Below the pieces are notes generated by a model. It was not told the DNA's origin. It saw nothing but the letters and a program-made list of their open reading frames with translations, and did no database searches. A DNA stretch of 64,000 nucleotides from Cocleimonas sp. Its GTDB lineage: Bacteria; Pseudomonadota; Gammaproteobacteria; Thiotrichales; Thiotrichaceae. The position numbers and the translations under genes were made by a program. The stretch is taken from assembly GCA_021647365.1 (NCBI GenBank), contig JAKIUW010000002.1, forward strand, positions 1-64,000, written 5' to 3'. This document shows positions 7,175-15,170 of the stretch, piece by piece (within the stretch, counting starts at the first letter, position 1; the number at the start of each line of letters is the position of its first letter).

Positions 7175-10075
7175 CTATTTTTCAAATAAGAACTCACCAA
7201 TATCAATCACTGCTTTTTCATTTTTTAATCTCAGCACCAAGTCTTTTTGCACTTCTCCAATTTTAGAAAATTTACTGAATATTTGCGCGCGTATCGTGAC
7301 AGGGATGGCTAGTTTTTGCTGAGAGTTTCCATAATATTCTGTTTGAATCTTATAAGTACCTGCAACCGCATCCTTAATCATAAACTCTTCAGGACCATAG
7401 CCCCTCGTAATGTCATTAGATATTTTGCCACCAATACGTGATATTTTATTGCTGTAAAAAGTCTTTTCTTTGTAAGGGTCTACCACCCACAAATCGATAT
7501 CTGTGTTGTCGCTACTCCAGTTGATGACTATGCGTAAGTCGACTGGCATACTGCTGATAAGCCTGCGATCAATTTTACTTTTATTCACGTTTTTATGCTT
7601 CGCAAGTATATTGTTTAACTCGTTGATAATGACTATTTTAATACCAGAAAATCGAGAATCCCATGTGCGTACTAAAATATCGTAGAGCATATTCGCTGCT
7701 TTTTGAGGCTCTTTGTTTTTGTTGTACGCGAGCGCTAAATCCCTGAAAGACTGTGGCTCAAAGGGACGCAGTTCTTTGACCTTCTCAAAAGCTTTGATGG
7801 CAAGTTTATATTCACCAAATTCCATAGTTTTTAAGGCGAATACTCTTAGAAGTTCACTGTTATCAAAATCAAGTTCTAATATATTTGAAAGAATAACAAT
7901 GGCTTCTTTTTTCATATTATTCTTATAAAACAAATCTGCAACATCGACATAGAACATCGCTTGTTTAATGTGTGATTTCTTCTGAATATAATAAGCCTCT
8001 AACCACTTTGATTTATCTGTGGCTTTAATCTTTTTGATATAAGGCGCTTTAGGGTCAAATGCTTTTAATGTGATTTTAGCTTGGTTTTTAGCATTAGCTA
8101 CCGATGACTTATTAGCCAACTTTCCCTTTTTAGCTTTTTGAAATTCATAACGAGGGGCTGGACGTGCAGGCGCAGCAACAGGGGCCATGGCAGGTGCGGC
8201 CTGTTCTAACGCTGCACTTACATCACTTTCCGCAACTTTTTGACGAGTAACAGGTTTAGGCTTTGTTTTTGGAAAAGCCTTGTTGTACCAAACTTGTTGC
8301 TCCTGCAATAGTTTGATTGATTCAACCAGTGCTTGTTCTTTCTCGTATATTTTCTTATTTATCTTGAGCTTTAACAACTCGCTATACTTTTTCCTCAGTT
8401 CAGAAGGTGGGCTAATTTCATAACGCACATAATCTTCAACTCTATCGAGTACGATTAGCGAAACATCTTTTGTTAATACTTTATATTTTTTAGCAAGATC
8501 AATAATAGCGTCTTTATTCTTGGCATAATCAAAAGAGAGCTGGTTAATTTTTTGCGATGCCCATAGGCTATTTATATTCTGTTTTACAGGTACGATATTT
8601 GATAACTTTATGACTTTTTGAAACGTTTCACCTTGCCGAGTAATTGCTAGCTTTATCCAATCGGCGCTATTTAATTGTTGGCTGCCTTTAGCGCTTTTGG
8701 CAAGTACGCCTAAGCGGTTATTTTCAAATGTAACAAAAACATTTTCACGTTCTATATTGCTTGAAGTTTCTAATACTTTGATGTGCGTTTTATGTGAGAA
8801 AAATTGCTTAATACCTTCATCAACACTCACTTTGTTCAAGTCAATGAAGTGACCATTTGATGTATGTGCGTACCTTTTTAAAAGATCAGTGTCTGATTGT
8901 AATGAAGTGTTTATTGCGCTGATGGGTTTACTGGTATTTTTCAAATTAGCTTTATAGATAGTTCTAATTCCATTTGAAAACAGTAATATTTCATCCGCAT
9001 TAATTTTACTCAAATCAATTTTTGAATAATCGCTGGTACCATCAAAATGTTGATTCTTTATTAGTTTTTTCAAATAACTGAAAGGATTGCCATTGCTACA
9101 ATTAGCACCCTGAGCACAAATAACACCAATGTTTTTATGCGTAGAATTATTACTGTAAAAAATAAGCTGAACCTGTGCAGTGCCAACATTTTGTATATAA
9201 CTTTTTAAAAAATTAAGCTCTTTTTCTATGTCTCGAAGCCTATTTGATAATGAGTTATTCCAAAGAATTGCAATATTTCTCGGTGGCTTTATTTGTTTTT
9301 TCATCAGGTTATGATGTTCTAAAGAAGTAAAAATAAAGCTGTCGCCTGCTGATTTTTGTACAAATGAACTCCGTTCAACGGGGTTGTCAATTTGAATCGT
9401 AATGGCTTGCTTAATAAGTGCATTGGTTTTTTCTAGTTTAATAGATTGCCCTTGCGAGGCCTTATCAAACTGGAAACCATCATAATTTGAGGAGGGCTTT
9501 GAACTTAAAGAAGGAAGGCCGATATTAATTTTTAGTTTCTTTAGCGCTTGCTTGCTAACAAAGGGTATGCGGTATTGAAGCTTGTTATTGCGGCTATCTA
9601 AAATTTCCTGCAACGTGATTTTTATTCGCTTATGGCCTTTCGCTGGTATTGGGTAGAGTCGTGTTTTAAAATTATTCCCAATCGCTTTCTCTATGATCGA
9701 AGGGTCAATTTGCGCACGTATTGTGTTTTCATACGCCTCCGTTGCTTTCGCCTTGGGCACGATTGAAGCTTGGCGATATTTACCGTTAATTTGTAATGCA
9801 TAATCAATAACGCTTTGACCATCAAACAAACTGAAAACTAACTCACCTTCCAAAATACGGTTATTGGGGTTATAAAAAACTAATTCGTAGGTAGATGTCG
9901 CAATATTTGAAATGACTTGAGAGTCAATAATCAGCTCAGTAAGCGCAATTGGTTTTAACTTAGGATCGGCCAGTTTGATAACAACAGGCGGAATAACGAC
10001 ACGATTACTAATAGGTTTAGCAAATGAATTACTCAACAAGAAAAAACTCAAAAAAATGAAAATAAACTTATTCAT
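7175..10075 (-). CDS. Secreted VIT-domain / DUF2135 protein with TPR segment
   Basis: This 966-residue protein has a signal peptide (MNKFIFIFLSFFLLSNSFA). A VIT domain follows (about 35-165; YELVFYNPNNRILEGELVFS and AYENTIRAQIDPSIIE). Next comes a VWA-like segment (about 270-450) whose MIDAS is replaced by WNNSLS, a Pro/Ala-rich linker near 620-650, TPR-like helices (about 700-800) and a C-terminal DUF2135 domain containing NTDIDLWVVDPYKEKTFYSN. VIT plus VWA proteins are often envelope adhesion or scaffold proteins, but no function is established for this arrangement. It is monocistronic, upstream of and divergent from the B12 locus. Confidence 0.8.
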   Translation of the reverse strand: MNKFIFIFLSFFLLSNSFAKPISNRVVIPPVVIKLADPKLKPIALTELIIDSQVISNIATSTYELVFYNPNNRILEGELVFSLFDGQSVIDYALQINGKYRQASIVPKAKATEAYENTIRAQIDPSIIEKAIGNNFKTRLYPIPAKGHKRIKITLQEILDSRNNKLQYRIPFVSKQALKKLKINIGLPSLSSKPSSNYDGFQFDKASQGQSIKLEKTNALIKQAITIQIDNPVERSSFVQKSAGDSFIFTSLEHHNLMKKQIKPPRNIAILWNNSLSNRLRDIEKELNFLKSYIQNVGTAQVQLIFYSNNSTHKNIGVICAQGANCSNGNPFSYLKKLIKNQHFDGTSDYSKIDLSKINADEILLFSNGIRTIYKANLKNTSKPISAINTSLQSDTDLLKRYAHTSNGHFIDLNKVSVDEGIKQFFSHKTHIKVLETSSNIERENVFVTFENNRLGVLAKSAKGSQQLNSADWIKLAITRQGETFQKVIKLSNIVPVKQNINSLWASQKINQLSFDYAKNKDAIIDLAKKYKVLTKDVSLIVLDRVEDYVRYEISPPSELRKKYSELLKLKINKKIYEKEQALVESIKLLQEQQVWYNKAFPKTKPKPVTRQKVAESDVSAALEQAAPAMAPVAAPARPAPRYEFQKAKKGKLANKSSVANAKNQAKITLKAFDPKAPYIKKIKATDKSKWLEAYYIQKKSHIKQAMFYVDVADLFYKNNMKKEAIVILSNILELDFDNSELLRVFALKTMEFGEYKLAIKAFEKVKELRPFEPQSFRDLALAYNKNKEPQKAANMLYDILVRTWDSRFSGIKIVIINELNNILAKHKNVNKSKIDRRLISSMPVDLRIVINWSSDNTDIDLWVVDPYKEKTFYSNKISRIGGKISNDITRGYGPEEFMIKDAVAGTYKIQTEYYGNSQQKLAIPVTIRAQIFSKFSKIGEVQKDLVLRLKNEKAVIDIGEFLFEK

Positions 10076-10195
10076 AAAAAACCTATATGTTGTTGAGGAT
10101 TATGACAACAAATATGAATTCAATTTGCTGTACTTATCCTACGTTAATTATATCTACTAGACTTCAATTATTAAACGCATTATCCTACGCGTCGC

Positions 10196-10525
10196 TTTAG
10201 GTGCTTTGGATCTTTTCAATATAAGAAAGATTCAAAGTTAAACGGGAAGCTGGTGCGTTATTAGTTTGCTCTTTAACAGACAAACAATTAACCATTCCAG
10301 AGCTGCCCCCGCAACGGTAATTGAATAGAGAAAAGCACACCCCCCTACTTTTACATGATGCTTGTAGTCACTATGTAAAGGTTATGTAAAACATCATGTA
10401 AAAGTGGGGGGGTGTGCTACAAAATTCTTAAAGGTATTTTGTAGCCACTGTGTGTTATTTGCATGGGAAGGTAAACACCTTAATTAGTCTAGCGCTAATA
10501 TTCATAAGCCCGGAGACCGGCCTAA
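10196..10525 (+). promoter_or_regulatory. Cobalamin (AdoCbl-class) riboswitch, split by a REPIN element
   Basis: The conserved boxes occur in order: AAACGGGAAGCTGGTGC at about 10240, AGAGCTGCCCCCGCAACGGTAA at about 10299-10320 (the B12 box core), GCCACTG near 10443, TGGGAAGGT, and AAGCCCGGAGACCGGCC ending at 10522. The first ATG downstream is btuB. A repeat pair (10335-10417) and a 9 bp hairpin (CTACAAAAT/ATTTTGTAG, 10417-10444) occupy the variable arm between the core and GCCACTG, leaving the core intact. A downstream stem, TCAACAC/GTGTTGA (10574-10592), just before the ribosome site, may be the expression platform. Confidence 0.92.
10335..10417. repeat. REPIN-like inverted repeat pair inside the riboswitch
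   Basis: The left arm has GCACAC, six C and TACTTTTACATGATG. The right arm is CATCATGTAAAAG then TGGGGGGGTGTGC, separated by about 30 bp. It lies in the variable arm of the cobalamin riboswitch, where an extra hairpin can be accommodated. Confidence 0.9.
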
Positions 10526-10609
10526 GCAGGAGTGGCAACTTTAATCTTAATTAAAATTGTCATATTTTGAAACTCAACACGGCGGGTGTTGATAACTTAG
10601 GTAATACCA

Positions 10610-12436
10610 ATGAAAAACAAACTTTTTGCTACATCAGTGGCAGCAACAGCAATAACTCCAGTTATACTTTTTTTCTCTTTTTTAACCACACAACATACCT
10701 TTGCAGATACTGTAAAAGTTGATGATGACGGTGGTTTACAGTTATCTATTACAGCGAATCGTCGTGCGCAATCGATTGATAAAACTTTGGCTTCGGTTAC
10801 GGTTATTACGCGTAAAGATATTGAGAATACTCGGACTCAAGATATTGTTGATTTATTACGTCAACAACGTGGTATTAGCATTGCTAGAACAGGTGGTGTA
10901 GGTAGCCAAACTTCTGTTTTTATACGTGGCACAGAGTCTGATCATGTTCTCGTCCTACTTGATGGCGTCAGAATAGCTTCTGCCACCACAGGTTTTGACT
11001 GGAGCCAAATACCTCTTGATCAAGTGGAGCGTATCGAAATTGTACGCGGGCCACGTGCGGCACTTTATGGCTCTGATGCGATTGGTGGAGTTATTGAAAT
11101 AACCACGCGTAAAAATACTCGTCCTTATTTGTCGATGACGGCTGGAAAGTATGGCACAAGAAAAGTAAGTGCGGGTTTTTCTGATGGCGATGAGAAAAGT
11201 CGTGTTTCACTGAATGTCTCTTCTGAAAAATCGGATGGGTTTTCTGCAACCAATCCTGATGCTGGACAATATTCCTATGATCCTGACAAGGATGCTCACC
11301 GAAAAGGATCGCTAAGTTTATCTTTTTCACGCCAACTGACGAATAAAACAAAGGCTGGCATAGAGTTATTTCAAAGTAATAATGATATTGATTTTGATAT
11401 AGGCAGTAGCGATGTTGAGTTAGCAACTGTGAATACTTATGTGGAATCAAATGTTACAGACAAGTGGTCACATAAACTCAATGTTTCTTATGCAAAAAAT
11501 GAAGTGCTGAGTACCTCTATCTTTAGTGAGTTTACAACAGGCAGAAGAGAGCTTAATTGGCAAAATAATATTGCATTGGCTAATTCAGTATCGCTAATTT
11601 TAGGTGCTAACTATCGCGAGGAATCTGGGAAAACTGGTTCAATCTCAACAGAAGAAATTAATAATAAAGCGGTTTATGCTAACGTAAATAAGAAAAAAGG
11701 CGCATTAAACTTAGATTTAACTGTGCGTCATGATAAGCATAGCCAAGCAGGAAATAGAACAACAGGACAAGTTGCTAGTGGATATGATTTATCAACCAAG
11801 ACAACGGCATATGCTAGTTATGGCACAGCTTTTAGAGCACCAAACATTAACGATCTATACTACCCCGGATTCTTTGGCAGTTATGCAGGAAACCCTAATT
11901 TAAAACCTGAAACATCAAAAACATTTGAAGTCGGTTTAAAGTCACGTATCACTGATAATCAATATTTAGAGGGCAGTTTATTTCATACAAAAATTAGCAA
12001 TCTAATTAGCAATAGTGGGGCTAACTCCCAAGCAATAAATATTGATAAAGCAACACTGAAAGGTCTTGAATTGGGGTATTCGGGCAAAAGTAACAAGCTA
12101 AGCTGGGGCGCAGATTTGACCTTGTTAAGGACAAAGAATGATGTAACAAAAAAGCGCCTGCTACGTCGTCCTAATCATAAAGTGACACTTAATCTTGGTT
12201 ATGATGTAAGTGAAAAAACACGTTTGGGGATGGATGCTTCTTTTGTAGGTTCTCGAGAAGACTTTGGTGCTAAGTTAGATGATTATTCATTACTTAACCT
12301 ATCATTAAATCAAAAGTTAACAAAACGTGCTAGTTTAGGCTTACGCTTGGAAAATGTAACCAATGAAGACTACGAATTAGCCTATGGCTACAACACCCCA
12401 AAGCGTGGCGCATACTTAACCTTTAGCTATAAATAG
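10610..12436 (+). CDS. btuB: TonB-dependent vitamin B12 receptor BtuB
   Basis: This is a 608-residue outer-membrane receptor. The signal peptide ends near TTQHTFA. A TonB-box-like LQLSITANR follows and then the plug domain (VFIRGTESDHVLVLLDGVRI, VERIEIVRGPRAALYGSDAIGGVIEI), which is typical of BtuB. The rest is a 22-strand barrel ending GAYLTFSYK. It imports cobalamins across the outer membrane using TonB energy. It is controlled by the riboswitch directly upstream and followed by btuM, an inner-membrane B12 transporter, so the operon covers both membranes. Confidence 0.95.
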   Translation: MKNKLFATSVAATAITPVILFFSFLTTQHTFADTVKVDDDGGLQLSITANRRAQSIDKTLASVTVITRKDIENTRTQDIVDLLRQQRGISIARTGGVGSQTSVFIRGTESDHVLVLLDGVRIASATTGFDWSQIPLDQVERIEIVRGPRAALYGSDAIGGVIEITTRKNTRPYLSMTAGKYGTRKVSAGFSDGDEKSRVSLNVSSEKSDGFSATNPDAGQYSYDPDKDAHRKGSLSLSFSRQLTNKTKAGIELFQSNNDIDFDIGSSDVELATVNTYVESNVTDKWSHKLNVSYAKNEVLSTSIFSEFTTGRRELNWQNNIALANSVSLILGANYREESGKTGSISTEEINNKAVYANVNKKKGALNLDLTVRHDKHSQAGNRTTGQVASGYDLSTKTTAYASYGTAFRAPNINDLYYPGFFGSYAGNPNLKPETSKTFEVGLKSRITDNQYLEGSLFHTKISNLISNSGANSQAINIDKATLKGLELGYSGKSNKLSWGADLTLLRTKNDVTKKRLLRRPNHKVTLNLGYDVSEKTRLGMDASFVGSREDFGAKLDDYSLLNLSLNQKLTKRASLGLRLENVTNEDYELAYGYNTPKRGAYLTFSYK

Positions 12437-12440
12437 TGGC

Positions 12441-12480
12441 AACGCTATACTGAGGAAAGTATTTACCCAGTATAGCGTTT
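12441..12480 (+). terminator. Stem-loop between btuB and btuM
   Basis: AACGCTATACTG and CAGTATAGCGTT form a 12 bp stem with a 15-base loop, followed by only a short T run (TTTTGC). It lies between btuB and the btuM ribosome site and could partly terminate or stabilise the btuB transcript, reducing btuM expression relative to btuB. Confidence 0.55.
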
Positions 12481-12495
12481 TGCAAGGAATGAATT

Positions 12496-13101
12496 ATGAA
12501 CACTGAATCAACAAATACACTCTTTTCACAAGGGTTAGCTCAAAAGCAAAAATACATCATCGCAGGTTTATTATTACTTGCGATGATTTTAACGCGAGGC
12601 AATATCACCGCGCATTTGCAAGATGCTTCGTGGGCGATCTTCTTTATGGTCGGCTTTTATTTGCGTGGTGCTTCTTGTGGGCGCTATGCATTTCCACTTT
12701 TCTTCTTAGTGGGATTTATGATTGACCTAGTGGTGATTGATGCACAGGGTGGTACGCATTATTGCTATACACCTGCTTATCCATTTTTGATTCCATCCTA
12801 TTTTGCAATGTGGTTTGGCGGTCGTTGGTTTTCGAATAACTATCAAGAATCTGCTTTAGACTTATTTAAATTTGTCGGTGTTACATTATTTTCTACCGTT
12901 GTTTACTTCTTTATCTCTAATCTTGGATTCTACTTTTTTGCAGAGAAATTTGAAGTAATGAGCCTTACAGCATATGCACAAGCAGTTGCTAAATATCTAC
13001 CCGGTTATTTGGCAACGACTGGCTTGTACCTTGGCTGTGTTGCCTTGATTCATCTTGCAATTGTGCATGGGCGAAAGTTGGCTAATCCTGTTCACTCTTA
13101 A
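12496..13101 (+). CDS. btuM: BtuM-type solitary vitamin B12 transporter (copy 1)
   Basis: This 201-residue inner-membrane protein has about six hydrophobic segments. AAGGA lies just before the ATG. A conserved GGTHYCYTPAYPFLIPSYF places a Cys at residue 90. BtuM proteins are ECF S-component-like transporters that work without an ECF module and use an invariant Cys (Cys80 in the Thiobacillus denitrificans protein) as cobalt ligand. The family call rests on size, topology, the Cys and strong context: directly after btuB under a cobalamin riboswitch. A second copy beside cobO at 35812 supports a cobalamin role. I could not align to a reference. Confidence 0.78.
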   Translation: MNTESTNTLFSQGLAQKQKYIIAGLLLLAMILTRGNITAHLQDASWAIFFMVGFYLRGASCGRYAFPLFFLVGFMIDLVVIDAQGGTHYCYTPAYPFLIPSYFAMWFGGRWFSNNYQESALDLFKFVGVTLFSTVVYFFISNLGFYFFAEKFEVMSLTAYAQAVAKYLPGYLATTGLYLGCVALIHLAIVHGRKLANPVHS

Positions 13102-13150
13102 TTTCATAGGGCTTTTCCTTAAGCATCTCCCCCTTTGTAGGGATTAAAAC

Positions 13151-13183
13151 AAAAAGCCTTGGTATTTAGCCAAGGCTTTTTTA
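13151..13183 (+). terminator. Rho-independent terminator of btuB-btuM
   Basis: AAAAGCCTTGG, loop TATTTAG, then CCAAGGCTTTTTTAT form a GC-rich stem with a T run about 50 bp after the btuM stop. The A run on the other side could also let it work on the minus strand. The rest of the 237 bp gap to batD shows no convincing gene. Confidence 0.88.
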
Positions 13184-13338
13184 TAGGTTATGCGATAGAG
13201 GACAGCCTTGATATGGAGAAAATATTAGCAATAAGTGAGGTGAATTCATGACCTCTAATTATGTATACACAGTAGATATCACTCAGCTAAACAGAATTTA
13301 ATAGCCATGTTGTTTAAGTTCTGCGCTGGTTTCTTAAA

Positions 13339-15147
13339 CTAAGCAGGATAAAGCGGTATTAAATCATCTTGTTGTTGTGCCCTTTTTTGCTTATGTGGCA
13401 ATCCATTTTCTATCAGCTTAGCCAATGCATCACCCTGCCAACTCTCTGACTCAAGACTGTAAAGACTTTGCTCTAAACCCTTAATGATTTTCACATCACT
13501 GCTTGTTTCTAGTTTTGAGGCAATCATCCCAAGGTTTTGCAGAGAGTCATCATGCCAATAAACTTGTGCATATTTTAAAAGATTTTGCGTAGCTTGTTGC
13601 TTGTCATTAGTATGACAAGCTTGCAGTAATGTGGCGATATTTAGCGAATATTTTTCTTGTTGAAATACCTGTTGACCGCCTTTCTTTACTTGATATTTTC
13701 TAAACCTGTAAAATAAAGCAGCAAATAATAGTAGTAGTGGGGCAATGATAATTAACGTCTGGTCCCAGAACTTATTGGCCGCACTTAAGTTATCATCTAC
13801 AGTTACAGCAGAATTATTTTTTAATCTACTTGATGGCTCTTGAAATAGCTCACTAGGCGACTTCTTTTCAATCAGTCTTGTTGGATCAGGCGCAACATTA
13901 AAATTCCATGCTGGCAATACAAATGTTTTCTGCTTTTTATTCTTTACATCCCACCAATCTACTTTGATTTCAGGAATATTTACTTTTCCTGAACTATCAG
14001 AAATGTAACTAATATTGATGCGCTGAATACCATATACCGTATTGCCATCAGTTGCTGTTTCTGATTTTGCCTTATCAGGATACGCCCTCATATTATAAGG
14101 CTTTGGTATAGGAATATCGGGGATCTGAGAACCTGCCAAGCCTTTAGCTTGCAGCGTTAATAATCTTGTAATTGGTTCGCCCACTTTTAGTTGCGGGGGG
14201 CGGGTTGTCCAACTATCTTTTATAATTAAATCTTCGGCAGGCAACCATACCGCTCCACTAAACGCTTTGGGTACAGGTAAAACCTCTACATCAATTGTTT
14301 TGCCTTTCATGCTAAAAGGTTTACTCGGGCCTTGAGAACGTCTTGTAAGAAAGCCACCACCAAAATCCTGAAAAAAAGGGTCACTTCTAAAATCATTGAA
14401 AAAACTATTTAGCATATCTGTTTCGTCCATTTGACGACGCAGGCTTTGAGAATCTCCTCCAGATAAAGCGATACGTCCTTTCACCGTCGCCGCTGGTATG
14501 TGCAGTACTCCACTTTTTTCAGGGGATATAACGTAGCGTTTTTCGATAACATTAAAACGCTCTCCTCCTCTGATAACTCTGTAACGCTGATCTCTACCCA
14601 ATTTCTCTAAAATGGCATTGTCAATACTGGGAGTGTTGATCTCTGCCGTCTGCATGGAGGCATCGTAAAATAGCTTTATCGTATACGGGATTTGTTGTTG
14701 AACGTATGTTGTACTATCTTTTATATCAATACTTTCTTCGATGAAAACATGTTTTTGAGTCTCAGCAATCACCTCAGGAGGCAAGTCGGTAATGACGAGA
14801 GCTAAGGGTTTTGTTTTCTCATTGCCAATAGTGATTGATGGAATTTGTATTGTCCCTTTTTTAGTAGGCTCTAATTTAATCGTCCAACTTTTTAGAAATG
14901 AACGCTTGCCATTCATTGTACTTAGTTGAGAATTTGTACTTGTCCCTAAGATGGTAAAATCTTTTTCAAGAGGACTAATGTCAGGTGTCTCTTTATTATT
15001 TTCACTGGATTCAATTTTCAGTGTTACTGGGTCTCCCTCAAAAAAACTCTCTTGATTAAGGTACGCTTTTACTTCGGCAAAGCTTGAGCTTACCGCGAGT
15101 AAACTCAGTAAACTTCCAAGAAAAATTTTTAAACACATTTTAACCAT
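13339..15147 (-). CDS. batD: BatD-like oxygen-tolerance protein
   Basis: This 602-residue protein has an N-terminal signal peptide (MVKMCLKIFLGSLLSLLAVS) and starts the mature part with EVKAYLNQESFFEGDPVTL, typical of BatD. Repeated beta-rich Ig-like regions follow, then a single membrane helix near residues 460-480 (LIIIAPLLLLFAALFYRF) and a cytoplasmic helical tail. It is the last gene of the MoxR/Bat operon. Bat proteins are linked to aerotolerance and envelope stress in Bacteroides, Leptospira and Francisella; the mechanism is not firmly known. It is probably a membrane-anchored periplasmic partner of the VWA proteins BatA and BatB. Confidence 0.9.
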   Translation of the reverse strand: MVKMCLKIFLGSLLSLLAVSSSFAEVKAYLNQESFFEGDPVTLKIESSENNKETPDISPLEKDFTILGTSTNSQLSTMNGKRSFLKSWTIKLEPTKKGTIQIPSITIGNEKTKPLALVITDLPPEVIAETQKHVFIEESIDIKDSTTYVQQQIPYTIKLFYDASMQTAEINTPSIDNAILEKLGRDQRYRVIRGGERFNVIEKRYVISPEKSGVLHIPAATVKGRIALSGGDSQSLRRQMDETDMLNSFFNDFRSDPFFQDFGGGFLTRRSQGPSKPFSMKGKTIDVEVLPVPKAFSGAVWLPAEDLIIKDSWTTRPPQLKVGEPITRLLTLQAKGLAGSQIPDIPIPKPYNMRAYPDKAKSETATDGNTVYGIQRINISYISDSSGKVNIPEIKVDWWDVKNKKQKTFVLPAWNFNVAPDPTRLIEKKSPSELFQEPSSRLKNNSAVTVDDNLSAANKFWDQTLIIIAPLLLLFAALFYRFRKYQVKKGGQQVFQQEKYSLNIATLLQACHTNDKQQATQNLLKYAQVYWHDDSLQNLGMIASKLETSSDVKIIKGLEQSLYSLESESWQGDALAKLIENGLPHKQKRAQQQDDLIPLYPA

Positions 15148-15170
15148 TTATTATTTCTACTTAGCCACAA

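Noticed and set aside
13248..13301. A 17-codon open frame (MTSNYVYTVDITQLNRI) with GTGAGGTGA upstream
   Set aside because: Too short to support by sequence alone; no recognisable motif and no conserved context. Could be chance.
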